Below are positions 13,825 through 26,200 of a DNA stretch of 64,000 nt, piece by piece. This DNA is from Argopecten irradians (Eukaryota; Mollusca; Bivalvia; Pectinida; Pectinidae). The stretch is from positions 27,125,849-27,189,848 of the forward strand of contig NC_091147.1 of assembly GCF_041381155.1 (NCBI RefSeq), written 5' to 3'. Under the pieces are notes generated by a model that worked only from the letters and a program-made list of their open reading frames with translations, did not search any database and was not told where the DNA came from. Position numbers and translations under genes: made by a program. Numbering within the stretch: the stretch's first letter is position 1; the number at the start of each line of letters is the position of its first letter.

Positions 13825-16800
13825 TTAGAATGTTGCATTTACGGATGTATTATTACATGAACACTGTGTCGGCCCCGATGTTTGGAATATCACAATGGAG
13901 TATGTCAAGATCGTTCCAAATATCTGAAACATATAGTTTAATATTTAAATAGATTCATTCCTAAAATAAAATTGTAACAACAAATAAATACTACCATATC
14001 GTTTTCTTTTCCTGGTTGTATTTACAATAAAACTTGCGTTTGAGTTATAGAAACTGATACACATCACGAATTTAAAATTGTTTGAGCAATTCTATTATAT
14101 GACTTCAAACTAGATTTTGCGTGTGAATTATTGTAAACGATGATACTTGTATTTTATTGAGATTTATTGTATTTATGAAATTTTCGATTTGTAGAGTCAC
14201 AACAGTTATTGGTAGCAAAACGTTAATGCTACACTTCGTATCATCTACTAATCAAAATAAATCGAATGTTAATTTTCATAATGCTGGTCGTATTGTATTT
14301 CCCACCGTCGTCCTAATCACCGTACGTTAGTTGATTACCACTATGCTATGCGGCAAGAGAATCTTGCATTTGTTTATTGATGTTACCTTATTTAGGTAAT
14401 CGATATAAAGGACTATGTATGGTTTGGGAGCTTTTTGGCCCCAAATACTTCAAGTTTTCAAACGTATGTTTTATAAACTAAATTGTTGAATATCAACTAT
14501 CGGGTACATTTTTGATGCTCTTTATGCATCATTGAAGCTGTATTTGCTATGCTAACCATCCTAAACATGCAATTACGAAAATATGGTAATTAAGTCATTA
14601 ATTATTTCTGCTAAGTCTTTCATCTAGAAACCATAGATCGCATCATTGAACAAATTTTGAACAAATTTTCAATTTCAGTTAATTTATACATATTTCGGAT
14701 GGTTATCATGGCAACTTAAAGCTGCAAAATAAGAAAACTTTTATTACAATTAAATTGTGAATGTACTAAACATTTCACATGCAATAATTTTATATCTTTT
14801 ATATCTTATATACTCCGTTTAAAAAATCGATGGATTTGGGACCAAAAGGGACCCAAACAATACATAATCCTTTTCTTGTGTTTTTCTTCATTTTTAATTT
14901 TTGTTTCTGCAAGGAAGTGGACCCAATATTCGTATCTGTCTTATTATACAAGAAAATCACTCCAGATTATATCCCACAAGTTAATACTCATAATGCAAAA
15001 AATACACGGGCAAAATTCACCGTATACCAGGCGGAATGTATAATACATGTTTATGGAACATTTTGTAAGACTAAACTCATGACCGGATCATAATATACTC
15101 ACCGTTAATATACTTGACGCGTCTATAACAAACATATTGTAGACGTATATCCCTATTTGAGGTCCATTCACCTGTGTCAAGAAGATTTGTACCTGTAATT
15201 GGAACTTAATACATTATAACCCTAATTAAGAAATGATTTACGGCAATTCATTTCAGATCCTATACTCTTACATTTATTCCTGAGAGGTGACTTGAGGTCT
15301 TTTTTGAGCTAGTACTTTGGTGGTATGATCAAGGACGGGGTAAAGGAATTAAGTTTCAGTTAATATTTATACGGTCACTTTCGCCACCTTCGCACTGAAG
15401 GGCATACCTCTTCAATACGTCGCTCAGTTAGTAGAGTGGATAACTAGTTAAGTCGGGAAAATCAAATAGCCTTCAAGTATCGCGCCTGATTTCCACGGCA
15501 AAATCATTTCATAGAAATCGCTAGGAGCATCATAACAAAATAAAACAACTACATAAATATCATTTGTAAAGTCATAATTAGTTAATATGTAAAATGCAAA
15601 TAAGTGTCGTCTCAGTAAGGGAAGGGACTTTTGTTCAAAAAAGGTACCCCATAATGGGTTATGATCTCACCTTGAACTTTTAAGTGATTACCATCGAAAC
15701 GGGTCTTACAACCAAAGCAGAACGACACCACAACGGTTTCCTTCTATGATTGAAAGGTGTTGATATCAAATTGTATTTACCTGATGGACAGTTGCTTTGG
15801 AAAGACGACTCAGATTAAATCGAAGCAAAGAATGTCTTATTTCGTGTGCCTGTAGATAAAAAAGGAAAACAAATGATAATCAATTCCCTTTTTTTAAAGA
15901 TTTTATTCACCATATTTGACTCGATTGAAAGTGTATCATTTGATGTCAGAAAGTCATACCAAGTGTCACTATATACATATTTATGTCAAAAAGTAACTTT
16001 AGTGCCACCGGTTAATGTGCAATCTGACCACTTAGTGAATTGCTTTATTACCAATCAGTAATGGAATTAAAGTAGAGTTTTAAAAGCAGCTATCAGGGAT
16101 GTATATGATATATTGGTGAGAAAAGGTATTTGATCATCAATGATTGGTAACGACACCAGAATTGATACCAAATATGAAATATAAATTGCTACGTGGATGA
16201 AAAATATAATAGATTAGTTGAAAATAAAACTTACTTTAAGATGTTCCACCGCCGACAGAGCATAAATGATATTCATCATTTGAACAATAATTGGTGTTTA
16301 ATCATGTATATATATATCTCTTTAACACTAACAATACTATAAAATAATTTCTTTTACCTCTGGTGCATGCGGAATAAGTACTTCATTCCATATAGGATAA
16401 AGTGCCATGGAATTTTTCCCGGATGCAATTAATTATTTTTTATGTTTTTAACTTGAAGTAAAATTAGAACTTCAAACTTTTTAATGGCGGCATTGGTGTA
16501 AAATAAGTAACTTTTGTAACTGAAGAAAAATACCAAATCGTCTGCTCTTGTTTTTGATAGTGACAAAATACCATTTGTCAGCGGTGGAGCATCTTTAAAA
16601 TTACATATATCATCGTCTTCAAATGGGCTTAGAATTTGCTTACAAGACCACGTACACAATTTAGACAATTGAAATTACGATTGTATATAGACTATGTGTT
16701 AAGGTACCAAGAAAATTTATTTTTGATGAGATTGTATGTGCAAAAAATGAACACTTTTGTGGGTTATTGTTTTCAGTCAAATCGCATCTGTGTGGTTGAA

Positions 16801-19313
16801 GAAGGAAAGAGTAATCGAAAGTTGTGTTTTCAAGAAATGGCGGCTGTGGCGGCCCATCTTGTAGATTTCAGCGATCGACCCGAAAAAATAAAGAACAAGG
16901 ACCATTTATTGCAATGTTTCAGAACAATGCAACCATGTACGAACTTGAGAAGAAGTGTTAAGGTGTGTGATCAATGATGGTGGTTGTGAGCGGCCATTCT
17001 TGGGGACGAGTTCAGGACCATGTGTATGAGTTTCTCACAGGCTGTTCAATAATATGTATTTTAAAATGGCTGCTGGAGCGCCCGAACCCCCCGGAATTTT
17101 CATGCAAATTGAAAAGGTTGGTTGAAAGAATAAAATGTATTTTTGTTCCAACAAAAAAAAGAAAGGTTAAAATTGCATCTTGGTTGAAGAATTTATTTTT
17201 TTACATAGATTGTACTGCGCTGGCAATAAAACCGAACGGTTTGAACGTAGATTCCGTTTAGGGACTAGCAGGTATTTGGTTGATAAGGAAAGAGCAATCG
17301 AAAGTGCTGTTGGCACAGTTAACAAGAAAGACAGTATCTATAGATGTTCGCCAACTTTTCATGTTATGGAGATTAAGAAGCTTATTCCGTATTTACATAT
17401 TACAGGATAATCTGCCCTTGCGCGTAATTATTGATTGTGGTGTCATATGTTTCAGATGGCAACGTCATACCTTTCAGATAAAACGACGTGAGTTGCGCTC
17501 ACAAAATAATGACGTCAGAATGCATATGGATATCAAGAGAACAACCAACTAAAAAATACCCTCGAAATGACCCCTGTGTAAAAAAGATTGAGCCCAGGAT
17601 ATAATTTTTACCCGGCTGCTGATTGGCTGGCTAATTATCAATTTCAAAAGTAAAAATGTTTTCTGACAGGTAAATATTCCTAGATAACCATGATATAAAT
17701 TTGGAAATTCATATTGAGACCTAGGTTCAAAATATCAATTTTGATAATAAATAGGTAAACATATTAGAATTTCAGGATTTTTAGTGCAAAATGCGCCTGG
17801 TTTTAAATATAGCTAATCTTGTTGGAGTTTGAGCAGAAGGACCCAAACTTTTGTTTCTATCTAGTGTTATATGAGAACCTAGACTTATAGTATAGAACAC
17901 GATAGCTAACTGATATCCCTTTGTTTTAATAATGCAGTACAAAACTTAAACAAAGTTTAACACATGTAAAATTATTTAGTTGGTTGCTCTATAGGGATGA
18001 AACTCTGCAATATGCAATATGTCAGCGTAAGACATAGAATTATAATTCAAATGCACTTTACAACAAAATCTTACGTTGGACATTGGATAGCATTAACTTG
18101 AATTCGATACATTAATATTATGTATGTTTGGCAAGGAGACCCTATCTGAGAACATGTTTTTACCTACTCCTCACAAGATTGAATTAAACCATGCCAAAAA
18201 CTTTTACGTGATCAATGTATTAAACCAAAAAGCTTTTGAAACGGTACAACTAATGTGGATACTTTAACTCATGTCAGCAATCATGCATCCATATCTTTCA
18301 CGTATGTTACATACCTTTGAATTCAATTTTTCTCCTATCCGGGTGATATAAAAGTACCCAGCCAAAGAACATATCAGCATATAAATCAGAACCACCGAAT
18401 CTTCGGCCATAAGATCCTCACTAGCTAGGCTGTAGACGAGGAAGCAGGTGGTCGGTAGACCAAACCCTAGAGTAACAAGAATATAGAACTGAATTACGGG
18501 GTTAATAGTCTGAACGAGGTCGTTCAGTGTCTGATGTTGTCTTCGATATTGCTCAACCATTTCTTCTGCGTCTTGTGCGATATCATTCGTAATGATAGTG
18601 TCTATTCTCCGGGTGATCCGACTGTACTCAGACACCAAAATTGGAACCAGTTCACGATAAAGACCAACATTACTGGTAACACCAAAGGAACATATAGCTG
18701 ATTTCAGAGAATAGAGAGTAATTGGTATCACTTTCTCTGAAAAGTTATTATATTCAAATTTATAAAGCAGAGTTAAAAAAATTGAGTCTTCGGGTAAAAG
18801 AGCAAATAGGCCAAACATTGAGAAAAAATTGAACAGCACAGAGAAGATTTGGGAGCCGATCAACTGAAAGCGTCTCATTTGGATTGTTCTTGTATCCAAG
18901 CAAATACCGTATTGTTCTTCGTACTTGGTCAAGGCGGATAAAATCCTATGGACATATTTAGTCAGAAGATATAACTGCCCTATGTAGAAGATAGGTGTTC
19001 TCCATATGTAACAGGTTAACACAACAACGGATGCTAGTCTCCCTGAGTAAGAAAACTCAAAATGTTCACTTCTAAAAATCGACGAATATCTCAGCGCATC
19101 GGCAAGTGCGACTGTTACCAAAATTAGGCAATATGCACAGTAACACGCGATCTTTATCTTTGAACCAGGTGAATGATCGATAAAGAATCCCGACAATTTC
19201 AATAAAACGATAATAGGATGAAATAGTTGTTTTGCTAACATGGTCCCGCTTTGCTTTCTTTCTGGTTCTGCATCTCCTACAACAGCCTCTCGATTAATCT
19301 CACATTTGGACAT
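13825..19313 (-). CDS. Gustatory-receptor-like 7-TM protein (7tm_7 family), four exons, complete
   Basis: Coding exons are 19313-18315, 15849-15781, 15192-15103 and 13923-13825, joined by GT-AG sites all in phase 0: 1257 nt, 418 aa, the usual size for this family. Exon 1 carries about six hydrophobic segments, starting at LFHPIIVLLKLSGFF and ending with VIQFYILVTLGFGLPTTC and a further membrane span. Exon 2 is a short amphipathic linker. Exon 3 contains GIYVYNMFVIDASSILT, and exon 4 gives IFGTILTYSIVIFQT, the TY(x5)Q signature of TM7 in the insect gustatory/odorant receptor superfamily. Three phase-0 introns near the C-terminus match the pattern considered ancestral for that superfamily. The start is the first ATG in the open frame; earlier codons lack one. 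The family forms ligand-gated cation channels in arthropods. The ligand here is unknown and a non-taste role is possible. Confidence 0.88.
14300..15100. other. Intron 3 of the receptor gene
   Basis: AT-rich intronic sequence. The plus-strand frame 14830-15093 overlaps the splice donor of exon 3 and is a shadow. No repeat recognised. Confidence 0.5.
16236..16598 (+). mobile_element. MITE family A, copy 2, in a receptor-gene intron
   Basis: The left end TTAAGATGTTCCACCGCCGA and right end GCGGTGGAGCATCTTTAA form terminal inverted repeats, and the interior matches the copies at 1354 and 27489. It is flanked by TTTA/TTTAA-like sequence on both sides, suggesting a short target duplication of the TTA or TTAA type. 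Non-coding; the frame 16429-16668 is a shadow. Confidence 0.8.
16660..17395. other. Intronic sequence, possible unclassified repeat
   Basis: Overlapping plus-strand frames at 16636-17410 share the phrase GGAAAGAG(T/C)AATCGAAAGT at about 16804 and 17287, suggesting an old internal duplication. No domain is visible, and the region lies within the receptor gene's intron 1 on the opposite strand. Confidence 0.35.
17396..17535 (+). mobile_element. Foldback MITE family B, copy 2 (diverged)
   Basis: This aligns along its length with the reverse complement of 5044-5203, for example TTACAG..TAATCTGC(C)CTTGCG, GTGTCATATGTTTC, AACGTCATAC.TTTC and ACAAAATAATGACGT. The right inverted end has decayed. It sits in intron 1 of the receptor gene. 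Confidence 0.65.
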
Positions 19314-19399
19314 GGTCAGACAACAATTACACCGTCTGAGTCGAATCCTTGTCTTTTGAAACTCAAGATTTTGTATTTTTCCTCCAGAGTTTATCAACG

Positions 19400-20047
19400 A
19401 TTATATCGGTTATATCCGATAGCATTTGATCCATATCTTTCCTCTAAAATGTTCAACAAGTTATGTGACTGATTCAACAATATGGCATTATACAAAGAAT
19501 CAGTATCTGATGTAACTGCTCCATGCGTATATTGTGATTGGCTGATTGACTATCTATTCCTAACGGGCTATTAACCGTGTTTTGAAATCACTCAACTTCT
19601 CTATTTTCCTAATGGATAATAAAACCAGGCTGAATATTGTCAATATGACCGTTTTTAATTCTTTTGCTACAAATTAAACACAAAAAAGTATTAATGGACA
19701 AAATCAACTCGCAATATTGCTCCTAAGTGTAACTGTCATTTTATCAACTCTGCAACATTGAATCGTTCTCTTCGTGTTGGAAGAGCGTAGTATTCCCCGG
19801 GGATAATGTCAATATGGACGGTGTCACTCACTTCAAAGCTCTATTAGAGGTGCGAGCCATTATCGTGAACTGTATTAATTCTGATTATTGATTGGTATGA
19901 GGTTAACTCACAATGACGTGATGGAGTTAGATAACAGAACGTATTTTCGCATTCAAATGGACTATTGTTTGATATTCATCTAAGGTGTAAATGGTATATA
20001 CAAATTTTGGATTATATTGTTAAAGACGCTGCCTAAAATATATCGTG
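19400..20047. other. Upstream of the receptor gene, nothing recognised
   Basis: The expected promoter region of the receptor gene, AT-rich. I do not see a convincing TATA box or initiator with the right spacing, nor any other feature. Confidence 0.35.
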
Positions 20048-21213
20048 ACTTCATATGTCAACTTGAAAATAACTTTTCTTCCTTTATAGTCAAGTGATTA
20101 AGTTAATATTTTATAAATATGACAAACAAATAATAATTCTACCTATATCGAATAGTGTGTATGACCAGAACGATGCGTTCAGAATAAAGACTGACCAGGT
20201 TATTCCACCGTGAATCATGTTATCCTTATATATGTTTAATTGTTTTGTCACACACAACAAACGATAATATGTTCTTTTTTATATTTCTTTAATTTTCAAA
20301 AACATTTCATAGCAATGCTATATGACATTATATCAATCAAATACAACACAGAAAGTGTCATAAACATTCATTCACACTTTCACTATCAATATTTTCTTTA
20401 ATGAATGAATTGCCTATTTTTATAAAAGAAATGGAAAAAATGGCAAAATGAGAGAAGGAGAAGGAGATGTGCAGGGAGGAGAAAAATATGGTAGGGAGAT
20501 TTGAGAATAAGGATATATAGAGACAGGGCTGGGCAGAAGGAGAGGAGAAGAAGGATATAATGCACTTTTAACTTCTATAACTGATTTTATATGTAGTGAT
20601 TTGCTAAATTGCAAGAAATGAATTATAACGACTTCATATGTCAACTTGAAAATAACTTTTCTTCCTTTATAGTCAAGTGATTAAGTTAATATTTTATAAA
20701 TATGACAAACAAATAATAATTCTATTTTTATGGAATAGTGTGTATGACCACAACGATGCGTTCAGAATAAAGACTGACCAGGTTATTCCACCGTGAATAA
20801 TGTTATCCTTATATATGTTAAATTGTTTTGTCCCACACATCAAACGATAATATGTTCTTTTTTATATTTCTTTAATTTTCAAAAACATTTAATAGCAATG
20901 CTATATGACATTATTTCAAACAAATACAACACAGAAAGTGTCATAAACATTCATCCACACTTTCAACTATCAATATTTTTTTAAATGAATGAATTGGCTA
21001 TTTTTTATAAAAGAAATGGAAAAAATGGCAAAATGAGAGAAGGAGAGGGAGATAAGCAGGGAGGAGAAAATGTGGTGGGGAGATTTGAGAATAACGATAT
21101 ATAGAGACAGGGCTGGGCAGAAGGAGAGGAGAAGAAGGATAGACTGCACTTTTAACTTCTATAACTGATTTTATATGTAGTGATTTGCTAAATTGCAAGA
21201 AATGAATTATAAC
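20048..21213. repeat. Tandem duplication, two ~583-bp copies
   Basis: Copies at 20048-20630 and 20631-21213 both start ACTTCATATGTCAACTTG or its continuation and end GCAAGAAATGAATTATAAC. They differ by scattered substitutions and small indels. Each holds a purine-rich stretch (AGAGACAGGGCTGGGCAGAA) and an AT-rich arm. The paired minus-strand frames at 20420-20644 and 20998-21219 are the duplicated purine stretch, not genes. Confidence 0.9.
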
Positions 21214-21475
21214 ATTCACTTGAGATTGTTCCCAATTTTTATGTTTTCATTATACCATATTTGTAATTTTAACACAGAGATATTAATATTATTTTTTAAA
21301 GATTTCAACCTTAAATTATACCATCATTTGAAAACATCTCCCTAGAAAGCATTTTTTATCCTTTTTATTACAATATTTAAGTAGTAATAGCCACAATTGG
21401 CCAAAAAAGAAAATTTACCTTTGTTTTCATAATCACACGCTATTTACTTTCTGTCCTATAATTATCCAACTAATT

Positions 21476-21940
21476 TATCCCCCGCCCAACGAAGTTGGCG
21501 GGGGATATACAAATGGGTTCCGTCCGTCCGTCCGTCCGTCTGTCCGTACGGATGGTTTCCGGAGCACAACTCTAAAACCAGCAGAGATATTTCCATGAAA
21601 CTTCATAGACACATTCTTTTATGGTCTAGTAGTACCTTTTGCTATTTTTAGGTTTTATTTTTTTGCACTTCTTCCGTTACCATGGAAACATTGCTGAAAA
21701 TATCATGGTAAATGGTAAATGTTACTTTGCAAAACTCCCACCCATCTTTGTGTATATAGTCTTATATAAATGTCAAGGCTGTATACCTGATTCAACAATT
21801 GCAGCCCCGCTCTACTTGAATTATACTCCATCTTTCTTTAGCTCAACTTCCTTTTTTTCTGTTTTTTTCATACACATAAGTCTCCACAATCAAACTTACT
21901 TCAGCTTTGATATCTCCATTGGCGGGGGATCTGAATGACT
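21476..21940 (-). mobile_element. Hairpin-ended repeat with (ACGG)n tract, pearl/Helentron-associated type
   Basis: The left edge in the window is a strong hairpin, ATCCCCCGCC..GGCGGGGGAT, followed by (CGTC)n. The other edge repeats GGCGGGGGATCTGAATGA. A hairpin beside an ACGG-type microsatellite is the right-end layout of bivalve pearl elements, so this copy reads on the minus strand. No gene; the frame 21639-21938 is non-coding. Confidence 0.6.
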
Positions 21941-22965
21941 ATGTCCTTGTTTTTAAAGCATTGATATATGACACTAAAAGTTAACCATTATTAGGCCACC
22001 ATCTAGATATCCTCTGGTAACTATGCCTTTCTAAATCATGGGTTTCCATTCAGGATTTTTGTTCTGGGTTTTTTTTTATTATTATTATTATTCTTACAAG
22101 CTAACCGATATTTACATAACATACTGTCTTGGAGAAGTACTCTCCTCCCTTCATTTCTGAAGGTTTTGTTTCACTTACTTATAATATAACTTGAAACCTG
22201 TGAAGATTTTGAGAGATACTGAGGCTTCTCATTCTTTGATATTAGATGACGTAGTGCCTTTGTCTGTGGAGACCTCCTGTGGTAGTAATGTTTTGTTTCA
22301 AGGTGTAGAGTTAGGTTTTGTTAATGTGCCTCTCCATTGTGTGTATTTAAAGTAAGACTTGGTTATGGGCCTGTCACCATTGGTGCTAGACCTATATATA
22401 CTTATTTCTGTTATTCCAATTGGACTGCGCGGGTTAATTTTTATTTGCATATGACGTTATTCAACTTCCGGTTTATCACGCGAATTTTTGCAGGCTGGCT
22501 TGCCCTGGTAATACAGAGAAGTCTTACCCTGAGAAGTGCAGATATCTCTGTCCGAGGGGAGAGAAACAATTGTCTCTTCCTGAGGAAAGTCTCTATTTAA
22601 GAAAGTATAAAAAAAAACATTTTCTTGCTAAATTGTCCTTATGAGGCATTAATGAAATGAGGGCGTTATGTCTATTGCAAATGAGTTTACACCTATATTT
22701 TCTAATTTATAAATGCAGCAACACTTTGAAGTTATCTTAATTTTAAGAACATAACACTATTATATAATAAAACTGTGTATATATCTCCATTCCATATAGC
22801 AATATATTTCATTTGATAGGTTATAAAGGCACTTCTGGTTGTAGTTCAGCTGTTACTCAGGTAGCTACATTTAAGATCAATGCTCTCGTGTTGCCTAGCA
22901 TCCCGATTAAATAGGCTTCCTGTTATAGATTTAGGTCATCAAACATGTCTTTCTTGAAGAAATCG
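21941..22965. other. Intergenic, nothing firm
   Basis: Contains an (ATT)n tract near 22079 and an 87-codon plus frame at 22337-22600 without a domain. No RNA gene recognised. Confidence 0.35.
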
Positions 22966-23238
22966 TTAAAGACGCTTAACCGCCGACAGAGCATAAACGA
23001 TATTCATCATTTGAACAATAAATGGTGGTTAATCGTGAATAGATATGTATAATTTAATTAACACAAAACTTAGATTATATATATATATAAAACAAATAAA
23101 TGTTGAATATCCTTGTGATGGAACTGCCGCTCAAATATATACATATATTTGGTGCATGTGCAATCAGAATTTAATTGTAACTGACGAAAAATACTAATTC
23201 GTCTAAAAACATTTGTCAGGGGTTTAGAATATTTAAGA
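22966..23238 (+). mobile_element. MITE family A, copy 3 (degenerate, shortened)
   Basis: It starts TTAAAGACGCTTAACCGCCG and carries the family's ATTCATCATTTGAACAATAA segment. The middle has lost roughly 100 bp, and the right end is eroded after CATTTGTCAGG. It lies just beyond the stop codon of the acetyltransferase gene and may be in its 3' UTR. Confidence 0.7.
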
Positions 23239-23274
23239 ATATTTTAAATGCATTATTTTATTCTAATCCTTAAA

Positions 23275-26200
23275 TCATAGTTTTATGTCAGGGTTAGACA
23301 CTTCTTCAAGCTTTGATGTCGGTGTCCTGAATGCATGCACGTTGAATGTCTCTGAGTAATCATATGCACCTTTGCTTTTATAAAATTCCTGTGCACTGGT
23401 GTTCCAATTGTGAACAAGCTGCTCCATGTATGAACAGCCACTTGCTACGACATCCTGAAGAAAAAAACCGAAATATTTTAATAGAATATGTGATGAAAAG
23501 AACTTGTGTGATATGTTAAAATAGATTAAAGGAACTGGTTGATAAGGACACCTTGCATCAGTACTATGCTCTGTACTTAATGCATATGTTTACTTTTGTC
23601 GTGTACAAAAATAAATCAAATGAAAGGCACAATCTATTCCACCCCTTTACAATCATGTGATTGTATGTGTAATTTTATTAATAGTGGTTTATGCGGGTTT
23701 GAAAGTCCTTCTCCGGTCGAAAACGATGTTAGAAAATAGAAAATCTTGAAACTTACTGCAGCGAGAGGAGGATTTTCTCGTTGGTGAAGATTTGGTAAAC
23801 GAGTTAATATGAAATATTGACTATAGCTTGGTGTAGATACATGTAGCTAACTGTTATGATTTATCTATTATGTTATAGTCATATCTATATATTTCCTTCG
23901 CACCCAGTCTATAATGATATATCATTCCATGTGAGAATCAAACCTACTGCAGCCTCCAAAACAGAAAAAACTGTACTTGTCACCTCACCTGCACAGACGG
24001 GGGATATTATAGTTGTTCAAAAAATAAGAAAATAAAAATGTTTTACTCGCCTTTGCCACTGTTGTATATAGAGCTGATCCTATGCCTTTGTTTCTGTGTT
24101 CTGGGACCACGTACATACTGTCGAGGATAGCTACTTTTCCCTCCCATCCATCAAATCTATACACATAGAGAGCAAAGCCTAGCAATGGCTTGGAGCTGGA
24201 ACCTATAAAACAAGAGATGTGAAAGGCAAGATTACCTGAATGTGGAACATTCAAAGAAAACAAATATAAATTCCTCAATGGTTTTGAATTTTTACGGATC
24301 ATATACCAATTAAATAGAAAAAGAGAACTTGTCAGCCTCCTAATTTGGTCGCCTTTGCCAACACTTTGTATATGTATATATAACCAATCTCATCTGATTG
24401 GTCGCCATGTTTCTGTTGTTGTGTTTGATTATTTTTAATAAGAAATAAATTTACTCATAACTAACCATCCGTGACCTTGCCTTCGGCTACGATACACTTG
24501 TACGACATCTGATTTTCTTTGAGCACTGTGTCGAATATAAACAAGAGGCCCAGAGGGCCTGTATCGCCCACCTGGTTTGTAATGCCAAGTAATGTTCTGA
24601 ATACAGGTTCATTGTTTCTTTTCTGAAGGAATTTGAATATTTACGTCTAAATTTCCTATTGGGCCCCACCCCTCCTGCCCCCATAGGGTCAGAGCCAAAA
24701 TTTATACAAGTTTTGTTCCCCTTCCCCCAAGGATGTTTGTGGCCAAATTTGGTTACAATCCATGCAGAAAGCTAGGACAAGTAGCGATTTAAAGGATTTA
24801 CCTCTATTTCCCCTATTGGGCCCCGCCTCTCCTGCCCCGGGAGGGTCAGAGCCGAAATTAATAAAGGTTCTGTTCCCCTTCCCCCAAGGATGTTTTTGGC
24901 TAAATTTGGTTACAATCCATGCAGAACTCTAGGACAAGTAGCGATTTATAGGATTTACCTCTATTTCCCATATTGGGCCCCACCCCTCCTGCCCCGGGTG
25001 GGGGTGGGGGGGGGGGGGGGTCAGAGCCAAAATTTATACAAGTTCTGTTCCCCTTCACCCAAGGATGTTTGTGGCCAAATTTGGTTACATTACATGCAGA
25101 ACTCTAGGACAAGAAGCGATTTATAGGATTTACCTGTATTTCCCCTATTGGACCCCACCCCTCCTACCCCCGTGGGGTCAGAGCCAAAATTAATACAAGT
25201 TCTGTTCCCCTTCCCCCAAGTATGTTTGTGGATAAATTTGGTTACAATCCGTGCAGAACTCTAGGACAAGTAGCGATTTATAGGATTTACCTCTATTTCC
25301 CGTATTGGGCCCCGCCCCTCCTGCCCCGGGGGGTCAGAGCGCGGAAATTTATAAAAAAATTCTGTTCCCCTTCCCCCAAGGATGTTTGTGGCCAAATTTG
25401 GTTACATTCCATGAAGAACTCTAGGACAAGTAGCGATTTATAGGATTTACCTCTATTTCCCCTATTGGACCGCGCCCCTCCTGCCCCCGGGGGGTCAGAG
25501 CCAACATTTATACAAGTTCAGTTCCCCTTCACCCAAGGATGTTTGTGGCCAAATTTGGTTACAATCCATGTAGAACTCTAGGACAAGTAGCGATTTATAG
25601 GATTTACCTCTATTTCCCGTATTGGGCCCCGCCCCTCCTGCCCCCGGGGGGTCAAAGCCAAAATTTATACAAGTTCTGTTCCCCTTCCCCATAAGATGTA
25701 TATGTTGCCAAATTTGGTTACAATCCATGTAGAACTCTAGGACAAGTAGCGATTTATAGGATTTACCTCTATTTCCCATATTGGGCCCCGCCCCTCCTGC
25801 CCCTGGGGGGTCAGAGCCAAAATTTATACAAGTTCTGTTCCCCTTCACCCAAGGATGTTTATGGCCAAATTTGGTCACAATCCATGCGGAACTCTATGAC
25901 TAGTAGCGATTTAAATTAAATGTTGACGGACGGACGGACGGATGGACGCCGCGCCATGACATAAGCTCACCGGCCCTTTAGGCCAGGTGAGCTAAAAATG
26001 CAGACAATCAACATGTAAGCGACACAAATATTATACAGGCTTTATTTATAATTAAAAATAGTAATAATAAATATAATGCAAAGATGTATAAACGTACGTC
26101 CCAAAACAATTTGATTATAAATAATTTCCATGGCTGATACATTTTTTCATGTTACTCCGCATGGTTATGTACAAGATCGAGGTAGCAGAAATGTCTTACA

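Noticed and set aside
24487..25878. Long frames with repeated peptide phrases across the pearl core
   Set aside because: They are the ~160-bp tandem unit read through; both strands give similar repeats and there is no start or domain.
24540..25997. CRISPR-like repeat array
   Set aside because: Units are adjacent and diverged with no unique spacers, in a eukaryotic intron, with pearl-type ends.
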